Shown here piece after piece: positions 9,828 to 20,045 of a DNA stretch of 64,000 nt. A model generated the notes under the pieces. The model had not been told where the DNA came from and did no database searches. It was given only the letters and a program-made list of their open reading frames with translations. Position 1 is the first letter of the stretch, and the number at the start of each line of letters is the position of its first letter. A program made the translations under genes and the position numbers. Origin of the DNA: Rhynchopus sp. YZ270_cl-10 (lineage: Eukaryota > Euglenozoa > Diplonemea > Diplonemida > Diplonemidae); contig OZ037860.1 of assembly GCA_964035575.1 (NCBI GenBank), positions 706,689 through 770,688 of the forward strand. Direction: 5' to 3'.

Positions 9828-12474
9828 TTAGCCTTTGTTCTTTGCGGCAGCGCCCAGAGCGGTGCTGCGGGCACGTGCAGCAAAGTCGAGTGTGGACATC
9901 GTTTCGGTTGTGTTGTAGTTAGCAGGAGAGATGTTCGCGAACATGAGCACCTTCGAGTTGCCGCAGAGGGAATCCTGCAGAAGGAATGTCAGCTTCGAGT
10001 TTCTGTACGGCACGTGCTTGGAGCCATTCGAGAGACTCGCAATGGTGTCACCAAGCGCACTCAACGACTTGTTAATGAACGACGCCTCCACCGCAGCTGC
10101 GCCCTCCGCATGCGACTTCTTCAACCTCTCAGAGCCTGCCAAGTCGATCAACGACAGCTTTCCGTAGCATTTGTTCCCTGTCGCGATGTTCTCAGTGCGC
10201 ACCTGTAGGATGACATGCGGTGATACAGCGGGTAAAGAAAGGAGAGACATACCACAAAGTAGAGGATCATGTGACTACGACTGCTGTGCTCGTTCATGCT
10301 GGTCTTGCCTGCTGTTCTGTGCGAGTGCGCAACGCTACTCCACTTGTCGATGTCCTGGATGCAGGACACGTCCTGCTGGCTGAGGTTGGCCACGTAGTTC
10401 CCTGTCTCACCTCCAGTCTTGACGTCGTACGACGTGCGTGCTGCGACCTTCGTGTCAACAAGCAGATCTCTGATCTTCTCGTTGTAGATCTCAAGGATAC
10501 TGAGCTGCACGGTTGTCGACTCTGTGTCCGCCTTCTCCTCAATGATGTGGAACAGACGCTTCAGGGCACGTGTGTACACTCCTGGGTTCTCAGGCGGCCC
10601 CTCCATGGTGAACGTCTTTCCACTCCCGGTCTGCCCGTACGCAAAGATAGTCACGTTGTAGCCATCGATGACACTCTCCACAAGAGGCGAGGTGTCCACG
10701 AACACAGACTCCTGCGACTCCTGTGCCTGGTACACTCTGTCGAAGTCGTACTTCTTGACCTTTGCCCGCGCGCCATCATCCGTGATGGTAATCTGTGGTG
10801 TTTCATGTTAGGTGTTAGTGATGCTAAGCGACATACCTCATCTGCATCCGGGTAGGACGTGACGTCCGTGGCACTGTGCTGCTCGATCTCCTTCTTGCTG
10901 AGAGGCCTGACACGGCAGAAGACACGGATGTTCCCCCTGAGCTCCTGGATCTTGTTGAAGTACTCCTTACGCAGCTTCATCTCCTTCAGGTAGTCCTGCT
11001 GCAGCTTCTTGATGAGCGCCTCGTTGTTCGGGCGGCGCGAGAGCGACGTCATTGCCTGCAGACAGCGCTCGAAGTTGGGGCCCATGTAGTTCTGCGACTC
11101 CTCGACGTTCTTGACCATCTCCATCTGCTGGTCGCGGCAGGTCTGGATGATCACTTTGCTCTTTGCGATGAAGCCGCGCAGGGCTGCAACTGTCTGGGCA
11201 GATGCCTTACCACCTCCACCACCACCACCACCACCTCCACCAGCCATCACCGCACCACCACCAGACGCCTTGAGCGACATATTCTCACCCTTGAGTTCGT
11301 CCACTTCCCGCTGAAGGCGTTGTTCCTTCTCTGCTGCGAGCTTGAGTTCTGCACGGAGACGTTCGAGCTCACCTGTGGCGGTGTCGGTGGTGTCGACTGG
11401 CGCAAGGCCGAGACGTGCTGCCGTGGCGTTGTTCGAGAGGTCAACAGGCTTGCGTGCTGAAGGGGTGCCTTGCGAGAAGCCGTCGTCGCTGAGGATCTCC
11501 TCTCTGTCTGAGTCGGCGCCTGCGTCGCTGAACTGCCCACCTGCGTACAGCGCACGGTAGCACTCCAGCGCCTCCTCGATGTTCTGATACGCCTCCAGCA
11601 GCTTCATGTTCGCGTCCTCCGAGGTGTCTGTGTTCATAAACTCATTGATCTTGAGACGGTTGGTTTCGAGCGTGCGTGCCAGCTCCGGGAGCTCCGTCTC
11701 TGCAAGGTCCGTCCTCTGGAGCCCGTTTGTGAGTGCCGTCACGTCTGCATCCAGGTCGCACAGGAACATATCCAGATCGTGCACCTTAAAGCCAGGGTCG
11801 CGGTGGCTGACCCCCTGCAGAGAGGTCTGTCTCGGAGGCATTGCTGCGCTGGAACGGAACCCTGGCGGTGCTGCGGTCTTGACACCATACGCCGCTGTCG
11901 CCGTTGTGCCTGGCCTGCCGAAGGTGCTTTGGATGGCGTTCCCTGGGTTTGCCCTTGAGGAGTACCCTGAGCTGAGGGGCGCGACCACGGGGGGTGCGGC
12001 CCTGCTGCTGGAGGTGGCGTGCCCGATGGTGGGGGAGATGCTGGGGGAAGGAGTCGAGAGACGTGCTGCAGCAAGACGTGATGCGCCAAACTCCTGGAAC
12101 CCGTAGAGGCTAGGGTCGCGGGAATACAGTGCCGCCCAGTCAACAATGAGTTGAGGGATCTTCAACTGGATTGTACCAGATCGTGTCCCTTTCGCTACAT
12201 CAATTAGCCGGCTCATCCACTTCTCAGATGCAATGTTGCTGCGAAACCCCCAGTTCGCGTTATTTGCAAGCTGCTCCAGCAGATTGACCATACGAATCTG
12301 CCCGCTCACGTCATTGCTGTTCTTCAACGGCCGCTTCAGCATTTCCAACACCTGCAAACTGCACCCATCCTTGCAAAGCTTCGCCAGACTGAAGATCGCA
12401 CCATAATCCCCTTCCTCATCCCTGCTTCGAAGGCATGCGTTAATATGCTCACGAATCTGGTCCGTCGTGCTCAT
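9828..12474 (-). CDS. Kinesin-14 motor with N-terminal VHS and GAT-like domains
   Basis: Three exons (12474-10837, 10792-10253, 10202-9828) are joined by short phase-0 introns of 44 and 50 nt, both GTATGT...CAG; the product is 850 residues. Residues ~5-130 match the VHS fold used by endosomal and Golgi sorting adaptors ([20 protein letters not shown], then [19 protein letters not shown]). Residues ~235-310 form a GAT-like helical bundle. A Gly run (~412-422) and a coiled coil precede the kinesin-14 neck and motor ([15 protein letters not shown] at ~511-525). The motor has the P-loop GQTGSGKT at ~599-606, switch I NEHSSRSH and switch [10 protein letters not shown]. The motor is C-terminal and neck-first, as in minus-end-directed kinesin-14. 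The inferred role is carrying ubiquitinated or clathrin-adaptor-type membrane cargo toward microtubule minus ends. A CAG preceded by T/A-rich DNA lies ~18 nt upstream of the ATG and could be a splice acceptor. Confidence 0.92.
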
Positions 12475-12636
12475 TGTTTCTCTTTTGTGTATCTCTGAAA
12501 TCAAAAAAATTTCCCCCCAACAAACACCCCCCTCAACACTACAAACACCCCCCCCCCCCCTTTTTTTCGTTAGAAAGTTACAAAAAATACAAAACAAAGG
12601 GCATACAGTGTAAAAATCAAAAAACGTTTTTTTTTT

Positions 12637-15282
12637 TCAAATCACAAAGTCGTCACCATGCCTTTGGGGTGTAGAGCGGGTGTCTGCGAGCTCCTCAGCG
12701 TGGAGTTGGAGCTCTACTTGGTTTAGTTTGCTTTCGAGGGTGTCGAAGATAGAGTTTACTGTGTTGTCGAGGGTGGGGGCTGCGGAGGCGAGAGATGCCT
12801 CGCGTCTGGGTGAATAGCGTTTGAGCGCCGCTGAGGCTGCCGTTCTGCTGTGATGTTGCTGCAGGGCGAGTTCGTGCATACGCACCTCAAAATCGCTCCT
12901 CTGCTCCAAACACTCCGCCTCCCCCCGCATCTCCTGCACCTTCACCACCTCCGTCCGAATCGCCGCATTAATTTCACTCAACCTCGCCGCACTCTCTATA
13001 GTCTCCTTCACCGCCCCACCCCACCCAAGATCCCCTAAGGGCTCTCCACGCAAAGGTGAAAACCCTACTCCTTGAAACACCCCACTCACTACAGCACCCT
13101 GAATGCTATGATCAATCGGCTGCATTGATCGAGGTGGGCTGATGTGAGGGGATTTATACATTGCAAGAGGAGATGGGGTGTCAGCAGTAGGTAGGGTAGT
13201 GAGGGTTCGAAGACCGTTGAGGGGAAGTCGAGGCTCTCCGGAGGGTGGCGCAGGAGAGGGTACTGCACCAACGTGAATCCCAACCGGAGATGACGTTCCG
13301 GCAGCATACGCAAAACGACGGTAATCCTCTGGCGTCATCGGCTTCTGCACCCCCCTTCTCACCCTCCTTTTAACCCTCGGTGGAGTTTCCATAGGAACGC
13401 TATCTCCTGCTGAAAACGCATTTTCTTCTACCACCGCCTTCTGCACCTCAAATAAATGCTGTTTTGCTGTCAAAACAGTCGGTACACCAACAGGTCCTTT
13501 TTGATGAATTTTCCTTGGTGATGCTGGAGGGGTCTTTTCAAAGGGCTGTCGTAATACCAAATCCTTCATCGGGGATCTCCCTGGGGTTTCTCTCATGGGC
13601 GATGCAGCGCGAGGAAATGAGATAGGTTGTTGCGGGGTGATCGTAGGGGAGGGCGCGTCTACTGGGCAAGGTGGTGGCGGGGGTGTTGGCGATGTGGGTT
13701 GCGGAGCGGGGGTTTCAATTTGAGGGGTGAATGCTGGGAGGCTTGACGTTGCTTGAGAAGACGCGAGGAATCCAGCAGGGACAGTCTGCAGCGCATCTCC
13801 AAAATCATCATCGGTAAATACATCGGCTGCCATATCCTCTAATAACAATGTGACCAATGCCTTTCGGATGAAGGGCTTCCCATCTGCACCCTTCAGCTCC
13901 GGCTCCCCGGTCACCAAAGCATGCGAAAAATTCGCCGCGGTATGTATATTCAGCGCATTCAGCTCCGCCACCAACTCCGCCAAATCTCTCCTCGCGAAGA
14001 GCGCCCTTTTGATCCACCCGACATTCAATAAACACCTCCTCACATCCCCTTCCGCGAAGAAACTATGAACAATCCCTCTCACCTGATCTACCGTATACCA
14101 ATTCGGCCCTTTATGTTTTAAATCAGTGTTCAAGGTCCCTGCAGCTATGGCGGAGATGAGAGCTTCTGGGGTAGTTATACTCACTTTTTCTAAAGCATTA
14201 AACTGCGTTGTTGATGAAAAATCTGCGAAGGGGGTAGGATGGGTGAACACTACACGGTCGAGAAAGGTAATCAGATCTTCTACGGCACGTTGCTGTGGTG
14301 CGAGCGACTCCGCACGCACTTCAAGATCTGCCTCCAAAAATGCAATCAAATCCTGCACGGCCTCCTTTCTAAAGAGCGGTTTTCCTTCTATCAAAACTGC
14401 CCCTTTCCTCAACGCCACCAACAACTCCTGTGGTGTGCACACCTCTAGGCTGCCTAACAGCTCAATCACCTCCCCTAAGCTGTGCCTCGCGAATATGCTC
14501 TTCTTTTTACAGGATACACACAGCAACGCGCGCCTCATATCATCAGATCTCCGCAACCCTTTAATTAAACCCAACATTTGCTCATCAGAATACCAATTCG
14601 GTCCTTTCATCTTTAGCTCCTGGTTTAATGTTCCCGAGGCGATGAGAGCAAGGAGGTGCTCCGAAGAGGTTACCCCAATCAGCCCTAAAGAGGTAAATTG
14701 CTGTTGTGAAGAAAAGTTTTCGAAGAGTGCGGGGGAGGTTTCTTCGACCTCAGAGAGTTCGTGTTGGAAGGTGGAGTCCTCGCAGTCGTCGCTGTCTATC
14801 ATTCCATCGGCTAAGGCGCGGGAACCTATGCGAAGAAGCTTTTCATATAACACCTGAGTCGGTTCTCTCCTCAAAATAAAGTTAACCGGAGAATCTGATG
14901 AAGAAAACGCGGTTAACGTCGGAGAAAACTGCGATCGATTTGGGGAATGTGCATCGGGGTCTCCAGGGAACATCTGCGAGTATACTCCCTGCGCAACTTC
15001 TTCATCCTCTGAATGTACAGTTTCTACAGCAGGGGGTGGGTGGGAACGAACCGGTGTCCGTTTTTGTAACTCAACGTTTGCTTCAGGAGACCCTTCGTCT
15101 GTCACATCAGGCGACGCAATAGAGGGGAGAACAACGGGAGAGGCTGCCGGCTCGGTAGCAGGCGAATCCTGTGGAGGAGGAGGAGGAGGTGATGCGGCGC
15201 TGTCAGGTGAGTGCGACGTCTGAGGAGGAGGAGGAGGAGGGGGTGGGCTTGAGGACGCCTCTCTGCCTTCTTCTTCCTCCAT
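12637..15282 (-). CDS. Unknown 881-residue protein with a duplicated ~135-residue domain
   Basis: Single exon, clear ATG at 15282. The N-terminal ~140 residues are Pro/Ser-rich with poly-Pro runs. Residues ~186-318 and ~350-486 are two copies of one helical domain. Shared landmarks are F(E/A)(N/D)FSS, an (I/A)ASGTLN-like turn, the exact motif KGPNWY (226-231 and 391-396), a (R/W)RxLL block, a FAR motif and a KP(L/F)(F/I)RK motif. The middle ~490-700 is again Pro/Ser/Thr-rich and disordered. The C-terminal ~130 residues include short coiled-coil helices. I do not recognise the domain. The layout (disordered linkers around repeated helical modules) suggests a scaffold, possibly cytoskeletal or flagellar, but this is inference. 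Its stop lies ~160 nt upstream of the kinesin start. Confidence 0.85.
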   Translation of the reverse strand: MEEEEGREASSSPPPPPPPPQTSHSPDSAASPPPPPPQDSPATEPAASPVVLPSIASPDVTDEGSPEANVELQKRTPVRSHPPPAVETVHSEDEEVAQGVYSQMFPGDPDAHSPNRSQFSPTLTAFSSSDSPVNFILRREPTQVLYEKLLRIGSRALADGMIDSDDCEDSTFQHELSEVEETSPALFENFSSQQQFTSLGLIGVTSSEHLLALIASGTLNQELKMKGPNWYSDEQMLGLIKGLRRSDDMRRALLCVSCKKKSIFARHSLGEVIELLGSLEVCTPQELLVALRKGAVLIEGKPLFRKEAVQDLIAFLEADLEVRAESLAPQQRAVEDLITFLDRVVFTHPTPFADFSSTTQFNALEKVSITTPEALISAIAAGTLNTDLKHKGPNWYTVDQVRGIVHSFFAEGDVRRCLLNVGWIKRALFARRDLAELVAELNALNIHTAANFSHALVTGEPELKGADGKPFIRKALVTLLLEDMAADVFTDDDFGDALQTVPAGFLASSQATSSLPAFTPQIETPAPQPTSPTPPPPPCPVDAPSPTITPQQPISFPRAASPMRETPGRSPMKDLVLRQPFEKTPPASPRKIHQKGPVGVPTVLTAKQHLFEVQKAVVEENAFSAGDSVPMETPPRVKRRVRRGVQKPMTPEDYRRFAYAAGTSSPVGIHVGAVPSPAPPSGEPRLPLNGLRTLTTLPTADTPSPLAMYKSPHISPPRSMQPIDHSIQGAVVSGVFQGVGFSPLRGEPLGDLGWGGAVKETIESAARLSEINAAIRTEVVKVQEMRGEAECLEQRSDFEVRMHELALQQHHSRTAASAALKRYSPRREASLASAAPTLDNTVNSIFDTLESKLNQVELQLHAEELADTRSTPQRHGDDFVI

Positions 15283-15342
15283 TGAAAGCTGTGTATTTTT
15301 CTGTTTTTGATGATTTTTTTTTGAGAAAATGGTGGGAGGGAG

Positions 15343-15459
15343 CCACTGCAGAGAATAAGACTCGGGGACCCGGGACCGGGGACCCCGGTTATTCTCAGCC
15401 GGACTGGGACCCGGTACCGACCAGGACTGGGACCGGGGACGGCTTATTCTCTGCTGTGG
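15343..15459. repeat. Family E GC-rich foldback (copy 2)
   Basis: The ends are CCACTGCAGAGAATAAG and CTTATTCTCTGCTGTGG. The interior repeats GGGACC and ACCGGGGACC units and carries the same TTATTCTCAGCC block as copy 1. It lies ~60 bp upstream of the 881-residue gene's start codon. Confidence 0.6.
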
Positions 15460-15784
15460 AGGGAGGGGAGGGAGGAAGAGGAGAGGAGAGAGGGATAAGA
15501 AAGATGAGTCCCTTTTTTTATTTTGAAGGATTGAAGGATTGAATTTGAAAAATAATAATAAAAAAAATAGAGAGTGAGAGAGTGAGAGAGAGTGAGAGAG
15601 TGAGAACTTAATAGAGATCAGCCTGTTAACAGAAACAACCCAGTTTTTATTTTAAAAAGGGCGAAATGGGCTTCCTTTTGTTGCACGATAAGCTTAGTCG
15701 CTTTTGTGCCGCTTGTGGGTCCATGATTTTTTTTATTTTTGCATTTCGCGGGTTGTTTCGCGTGAAGGCTTGATATTTTTTTTG

Positions 15785-15832
15785 CGAAAATTTGGTTGTA
15801 TTAGTGCAGACACCCGAAGATGAGCTCCACTT
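15785..15832 (+). repeat. Family B mini-element
   Basis: AAAATTTGGTTGTATTAGTG, CAGACACCCGAAGATGAG and CTCCACT. The consensus forms a TAGTG...CACTA stem. Confidence 0.65.
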
Positions 15833-16361
15833 TTGCATTTTTTTGCTTTTTTTTGATAATCTGTAGTGCAGCTGGCAAGCAGTCTTGCACTGCTGGTTTT
15901 TTTTTTAATTGTGGGTGGGGGGGAAAAGGGTTCGGGTGGGGCGGAGTGATGACTATAAAAAAAGAGAAAAGTTTTATAAAGTTTTTTTTTGTAGGACGGG
16001 ACATATAATAAACACGCCAACGATTTTTCCCCGAAGAAAGGGGATAAGGGAGAACCTCTTACTGCTGCACTAAAAAACAAACAGGAGTAAGGCAGGGGGG
16101 AAAGAGGAAGGGAAAGGAGAGATACTGGTTTGACTACTAGGGGGTAATCGTCTCTTATTTGTACGAGAGCGCTGAGGGCGGGGGGAGACTAAGCCTCTTC
16201 GAATTACCCTAAAAAATAGAATTTCTGTTCCCTTATGGTATCTGAGGATTTTTTTAAAAAACCTCCTTTCAAAAACCTTTGTTTTTTTTTGTTGTCTCGC
16301 TTCAGACGGACCTCTTTCATATGTAGGAAAGAGCCTACCCCATGCAGGCCAATTACTTTTT

Positions 16362-16412
16362 TTGAAAACTTGGTTGTATTAGTGTAGCCACCCTAGAGTG
16401 TGCTCCACTATA
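16362..16412 (+). repeat. Family B mini-element
   Basis: GAAAACTTGGTTGTATTAGT then a CCACCCTAGAGTGTG variant centre and CTCCACTATAC. An almost identical sub-type occurs at 23999. Confidence 0.7.
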
Positions 16413-16454
16413 CTAAACATTTTTACGTCACCGCAGACACTTTTTTTTTTTTTT

Positions 16455-16523
16455 TGATAAATTGTGTGGAGTAGTGTAGTTGCCTCGGGTTGTGTTGCCA
16501 CAAGTTGTGTGCAAATCTCCACT
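16455..16523 (+). repeat. Family C mini-element
   Basis: GATAAATTGTGTGGAGTAGT, then GTAGTTGCCTCGGGTTGTGT and CTCCACT. The family is defined by GGAG...CTCC ends around a TTGC...GCAA stem. Copies also occur at 21819, 33186 and 57852. Confidence 0.7.
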
Positions 16524-17460
16524 CAATTTTTTTTTATACACAATCGAATTGATATTTTGAAAGGATTGCCCATTCTTTTTTTCAAGATGATATATGCAGG
16601 GTCACATAGATCTTTACAGGGGTCCTTTTTTATGAAAACCCTGGTCGAAATAGCGCAGAGGTAATCCACTATCCTAAACGCCTTTTGAAGTAACTGCTGA
16701 TGAACACAATGATATTTTTTTTTCTTTTTCTTTCACTTTTTTTTTCACTTACGACACGACTCACTCTGAATAATTGGGGTGTGTGTTGTGTGTGGGGCAA
16801 TATTTTTTTTGTGGATCAACCAGGGGGGTGTGGGGTATTTTTTTGTACACACTGAAAGAAAGTATAGTACCATTATACATTCAATGAAATTATTTTCATC
16901 ATATGCAATCAATAAATTGAAAGTAAAAAAAAAATCAGTACATAATGTCATTATTATTTAACGATTACCTACAGGGTGCAATGCAATGCAATGCACTTAA
17001 CCCTGACACCGCCTTTTTCTTTTTTTTCTTATCGTTCTATGAAGTGGGGGGGTTCCACCACCCAAGGCAGTGGGGAGGGTTAATAAAAAGGTGATAAAAA
17101 CGAATAATTGATTGGTTCTCTCTGTATTGATTTGACTTTTGCTTTTTTGCCGAAAAAAAACATTTTAGTCGGGAGGGGGGAACAGCTTCCCTTTTGGGGG
17201 CATTTTTTTTTATCCAGGAATCTGTAAAATGAGAGAGGGAAGGTATGGGGAAGGGGATTGTGATTGGGAGGGGGGGTCGCAAGATAAGCTGACAAGTTGA
17301 AAGAAAGGGAAAGGTTTTTTTGCACGAACAGAAAAAAAAAAAAATGATATCCAGAAAAAAAGGGGAAGAAAACTTAAGAGAGGTGTACCCTTTGAGGGAT
17401 TCACGCGTCTTTCAAGCTTTTAGATTCAGATCTCTACTACTCAAAAAAGAAAAGTTTTTT

Positions 17461-17483
17461 TATAAGATGAACTAAGTCACCTT
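17461..17483 (+). repeat. Family A mini-element (loop deleted)
   Basis: TATAAGATGAACTAAGTCAC then CTT. The whole hairpin loop is missing while both ends are intact. Confidence 0.5.
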
Positions 17484-17793
17484 GATCACAAAATGTGGGG
17501 CAAAAGTGGAAGGGTGCATAAAAATGACCGAATAGCGGGGAGGGTAAGTAGACCACAACACAGAGCAAAAAAAAAAAGAAGAAGAAATGCAGCAAAAAAG
17601 AATACACATTCACACACACACAAATAGAAGAATATTTTGTGGTTTACTACACCCCCCCTCGCCATCCTAGACCAGCACTAAAAAAAAGAAGAAAAATACC
17701 AAAGAAAAGATGGCGTCGCATATCCACATCTTATAAAAAGAAGAGAAAAGTTTGCAAAATGAACCCAACGACTCTCATAATTAGGCATCTTCT

Positions 17794-17901
17794 ACCTGAT
17801 TTTTACCCCGCGTATAGTATGGCACGTACAGGACCGTATAGGCCAAACCCCACCCATTTTTCCTAGCCTTTACGCGCCTTTACGCGGGGTAAAAATCAGG
17901 T
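17794..17901. repeat. Foldback element with 22-bp inverted ends
   Basis: ACCTGATTTTTACCCCGCG at the left and CGCGGGGTAAAAATCAGGT at the right are perfect inverses and extend a few bases further. The same ACCTGATTTT end is seen in the element at 34530-34631, suggesting one MITE family. Confidence 0.65.
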
Positions 17902-18007
17902 GGATCTTTAAATAAAACTAAAAAAAAAAAATAACTCTCATAAAACTGAAGCTGTTCGAACGGCAACAATAACCAAAATATTTGCTTTTTTTTTTAAAAG
18001 AGAAAGG

Positions 18008-18044
18008 TTAAGATGAAACTAAGTCTCTAGTGCTTGGTTCACCT
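18008..18044 (+). repeat. Family A mini-element
   Basis: TAAGATGAAACTAAGTCTCT, then AGTGCTTGGTTCACCT. Confidence 0.55.
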
Positions 18045-18389
18045 GATAAATGACAAGTCGTTGTCGGAAGGACATTTTTTGACCTTGTCGCATTGCTACA
18101 GTTGATAAGGGAGATTTCTTGAGGCTCTAATGAAATTCAAATTCACCTCAGAAGAAGGAAATATCTTTTTGAAACGAGAAGAAAAAGGGAAAACTCGCGG
18201 ATGTCGGACGGAACCCCGTTCCTGCAGTGTTTCCTTTGTACCCTCTCTTAATTGTTGATAAATGGGAAATAGTGTAAGCTGCCATGCAAGGTTCACTTTC
18301 AGTTTATTGCATCATCACATCCCCGCCAAGAGATATATTCTGCAAAGGCCTACGGCTAAAATACATTTTTTTTGAATGAAGGAAAACTT

Positions 18390-18426
18390 TATAAGATGAT
18401 CCTAAGCCTCTCGTGCTTAGGCACCT
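18390..18426 (+). repeat. Family A mini-element (near consensus)
   Basis: TATAAGATGATCCTAAGCCT, then CTCGTGCTTAGGCACCTT. The CTAAG/CTTAG stem is perfect. Confidence 0.7.
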
Positions 18427-18482
18427 TTGAATACTTAATGTGTAGTAGACATCTCGCTCTTTGTCGTGCAAGCTCCACGCTT

Positions 18483-18525
18483 TTTGAAAGCTTGGTTTGT
18501 ATTAGTGTAGACATCCGAGGATGCG
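18483..18525 (+). repeat. Family B mini-element
   Basis: GAAAGCTTGGTTTGTATTAG then TGTAGACATCCGAGGATG. The 3' part has diverged. Confidence 0.55.
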
Positions 18526-18815
18526 CGCTTCGCAAAATTCTTTGTTTTTTTTTGTCTTATCTTGTCAACAATATACTAAGGGGATTTACCCACCTTTTGG
18601 GGTAGGTTATGTACCCAATGTTTGGCCGAAGCCTACTGCGGAAAGAGAAGTTGTTGCAAAGCGATGAAACCAAAAAAAAACCTTTTTTTGGGGGTCAAAG
18701 AGGGAAGAGAGACGATACAAAAAAGGGGGGGGTGAAGTTTTCCACCTTCCTTCGAAAGGAAGTTATTGGTCGTAAGATGATACTAAGCCTTCAATGAAAA
18801 AAAAAGAAGAAAAAG

Positions 18816-18857
18816 TTTATAAGATGATTCTAAGCCTCTCTGTGCTTTATTCACCTT
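18816..18857 (+). repeat. Family A mini-element
   Basis: TTTATAAGATGATTCTAAGC, then CTCTCTGTGCTTTATTCACC. A truncated copy lies just upstream at 18772-18795. Confidence 0.6.
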
Positions 18858-19440
18858 AAAAATAATCCACCAAATAAGGGAAACGCGACGCCTCTTCCTA
18901 ATCGCCTCCCACATCCCGCTTGAGAGAATTCAGGTTGTTTTCAATGTCATTTTAAGTTTTTATTCTTTTTTTTCAATGATCAGTTTGATTTTAGCGTAGC
19001 CATCTTTCACTACAGTAGCTAAACAAAAAGCCCCCGCCCTAACAAAAGGGCGGATCAGGGAAATTGATGGCAGTGATTTTGTTAGGGTGTAGACAATTAT
19101 TCGTAGGTGTGCCTTTTTTTTTGTTGGGCGGCTCTGTTCGTTAGCTACTGTATCCAGAAAAAAAAGAAGAAGAAAAAACAAAACACTCTCAAGAAAGAAA
19201 AGGCCTCAAAGCTGGGACTGTTTTTTTTTTTTTTTCAACACTTTTTTTTTAAAAAGTTTTAAAGTAGGTCAATCCCACGAAATATCGCACAATATACGAC
19301 CTGGGTTACTACATCTCACTCTACCGAAGACTTGCAACAGTGACTTAGAACCCCATTTTTTTTTGCGGATCTGAGTCTCACCTCAAGTCTGGGGGGGAAA
19401 GTCTGATTGGTGACTAAAACACAACTGACAAAAAGAGAGT

Positions 19441-19478
19441 ATAAAAGATGAACCCAAGCCTAATGCTTGGTCATCTGA
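19441..19478 (+). repeat. Family A mini-element with altered, still paired stem
   Basis: AAAGATGAACCCAAGCC, TAATG, then CTTGGTCATCT. The stem has changed to CCAAG/CTTGG, so both sides changed together and pairing is kept. Confidence 0.6.
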
Positions 19479-19744
19479 ACAGATACGTTGGGCCAAAATT
19501 TTCCTTTTTTTGGTCAAGAATGAAGAAGGGGTTCTATATAAGCATGCACGAGGAGTTCCAAAATAAGAAAATATAGTAAATGAGAGGTTGATAGCCACAC
19601 AGTGCAACGAGGCCGACTACACCTCACAATCACGCCTCAGCCACGCCTGTATCAGGCCTTAGCGAGGTTTGTTCGACCTCGCTGCATTGTACGGATAGCA
19701 CAGCAAGCCCCCTCGTGCTTCGTCACCTGGGGGGAAAAAAAAAA

Positions 19745-19828
19745 AGTGAAAGTGAGAGTGCAAAACGCCCTCTGGAACGCAGGCACCGATACTCCGCGGG
19801 TTATCGAACCCCGGAGTGTTGTATTTGG
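19745..19828 (+). repeat. Family D double-hairpin element
   Basis: GTGAGAGTGCAAAACGCCC, then GGAACGCAGGCACC and the ACTCCGCGGG / CCCCGGAGT stem around ATCG, followed by GTTGTATTTGGGG as in the 8559 copy. Confidence 0.75.
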
Positions 19829-20045
19829 GGAGTTGCCTACAGGGAAGCTGCAAGCAGACACACCGTCATTTCCCCATAAAGAAAAAGAAACGTGAAGATT
19901 GGCATAAATATCCCTTTCTTTTGAAAACGGCGCTCCCCCCCGCTCTGCATCCGTTCAAAAAGAGAATTAAAAAAAAACACTAAAAACTCACCTAAATGCT
20001 AAAGGAGAGAGAGGGGTTTTTTTATTGAAACCCTCCTACCAATCA

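Larger units (their letters stand above)
15283..19999. other. Gene-free repeat region (left part of 20-kb desert)
   Basis: No gene is recognised. It contains family E copy 2, family B copies (15785, 16362, 18483), a family C copy (16455), many family A copies and one family D copy. A 108-bp foldback lies at 17794-17901, and AG-dinucleotide runs occur near 15570-15605. All reading frames are short and homopolymer-driven. Confidence 0.7.

Noticed and set aside
16016-16026. CCAACGATTT, resembling the start of a diplonemid spliced leader
   Set aside because: Only about ten bases match; what follows does not fit, and no donor site is placed correctly. Likely chance.
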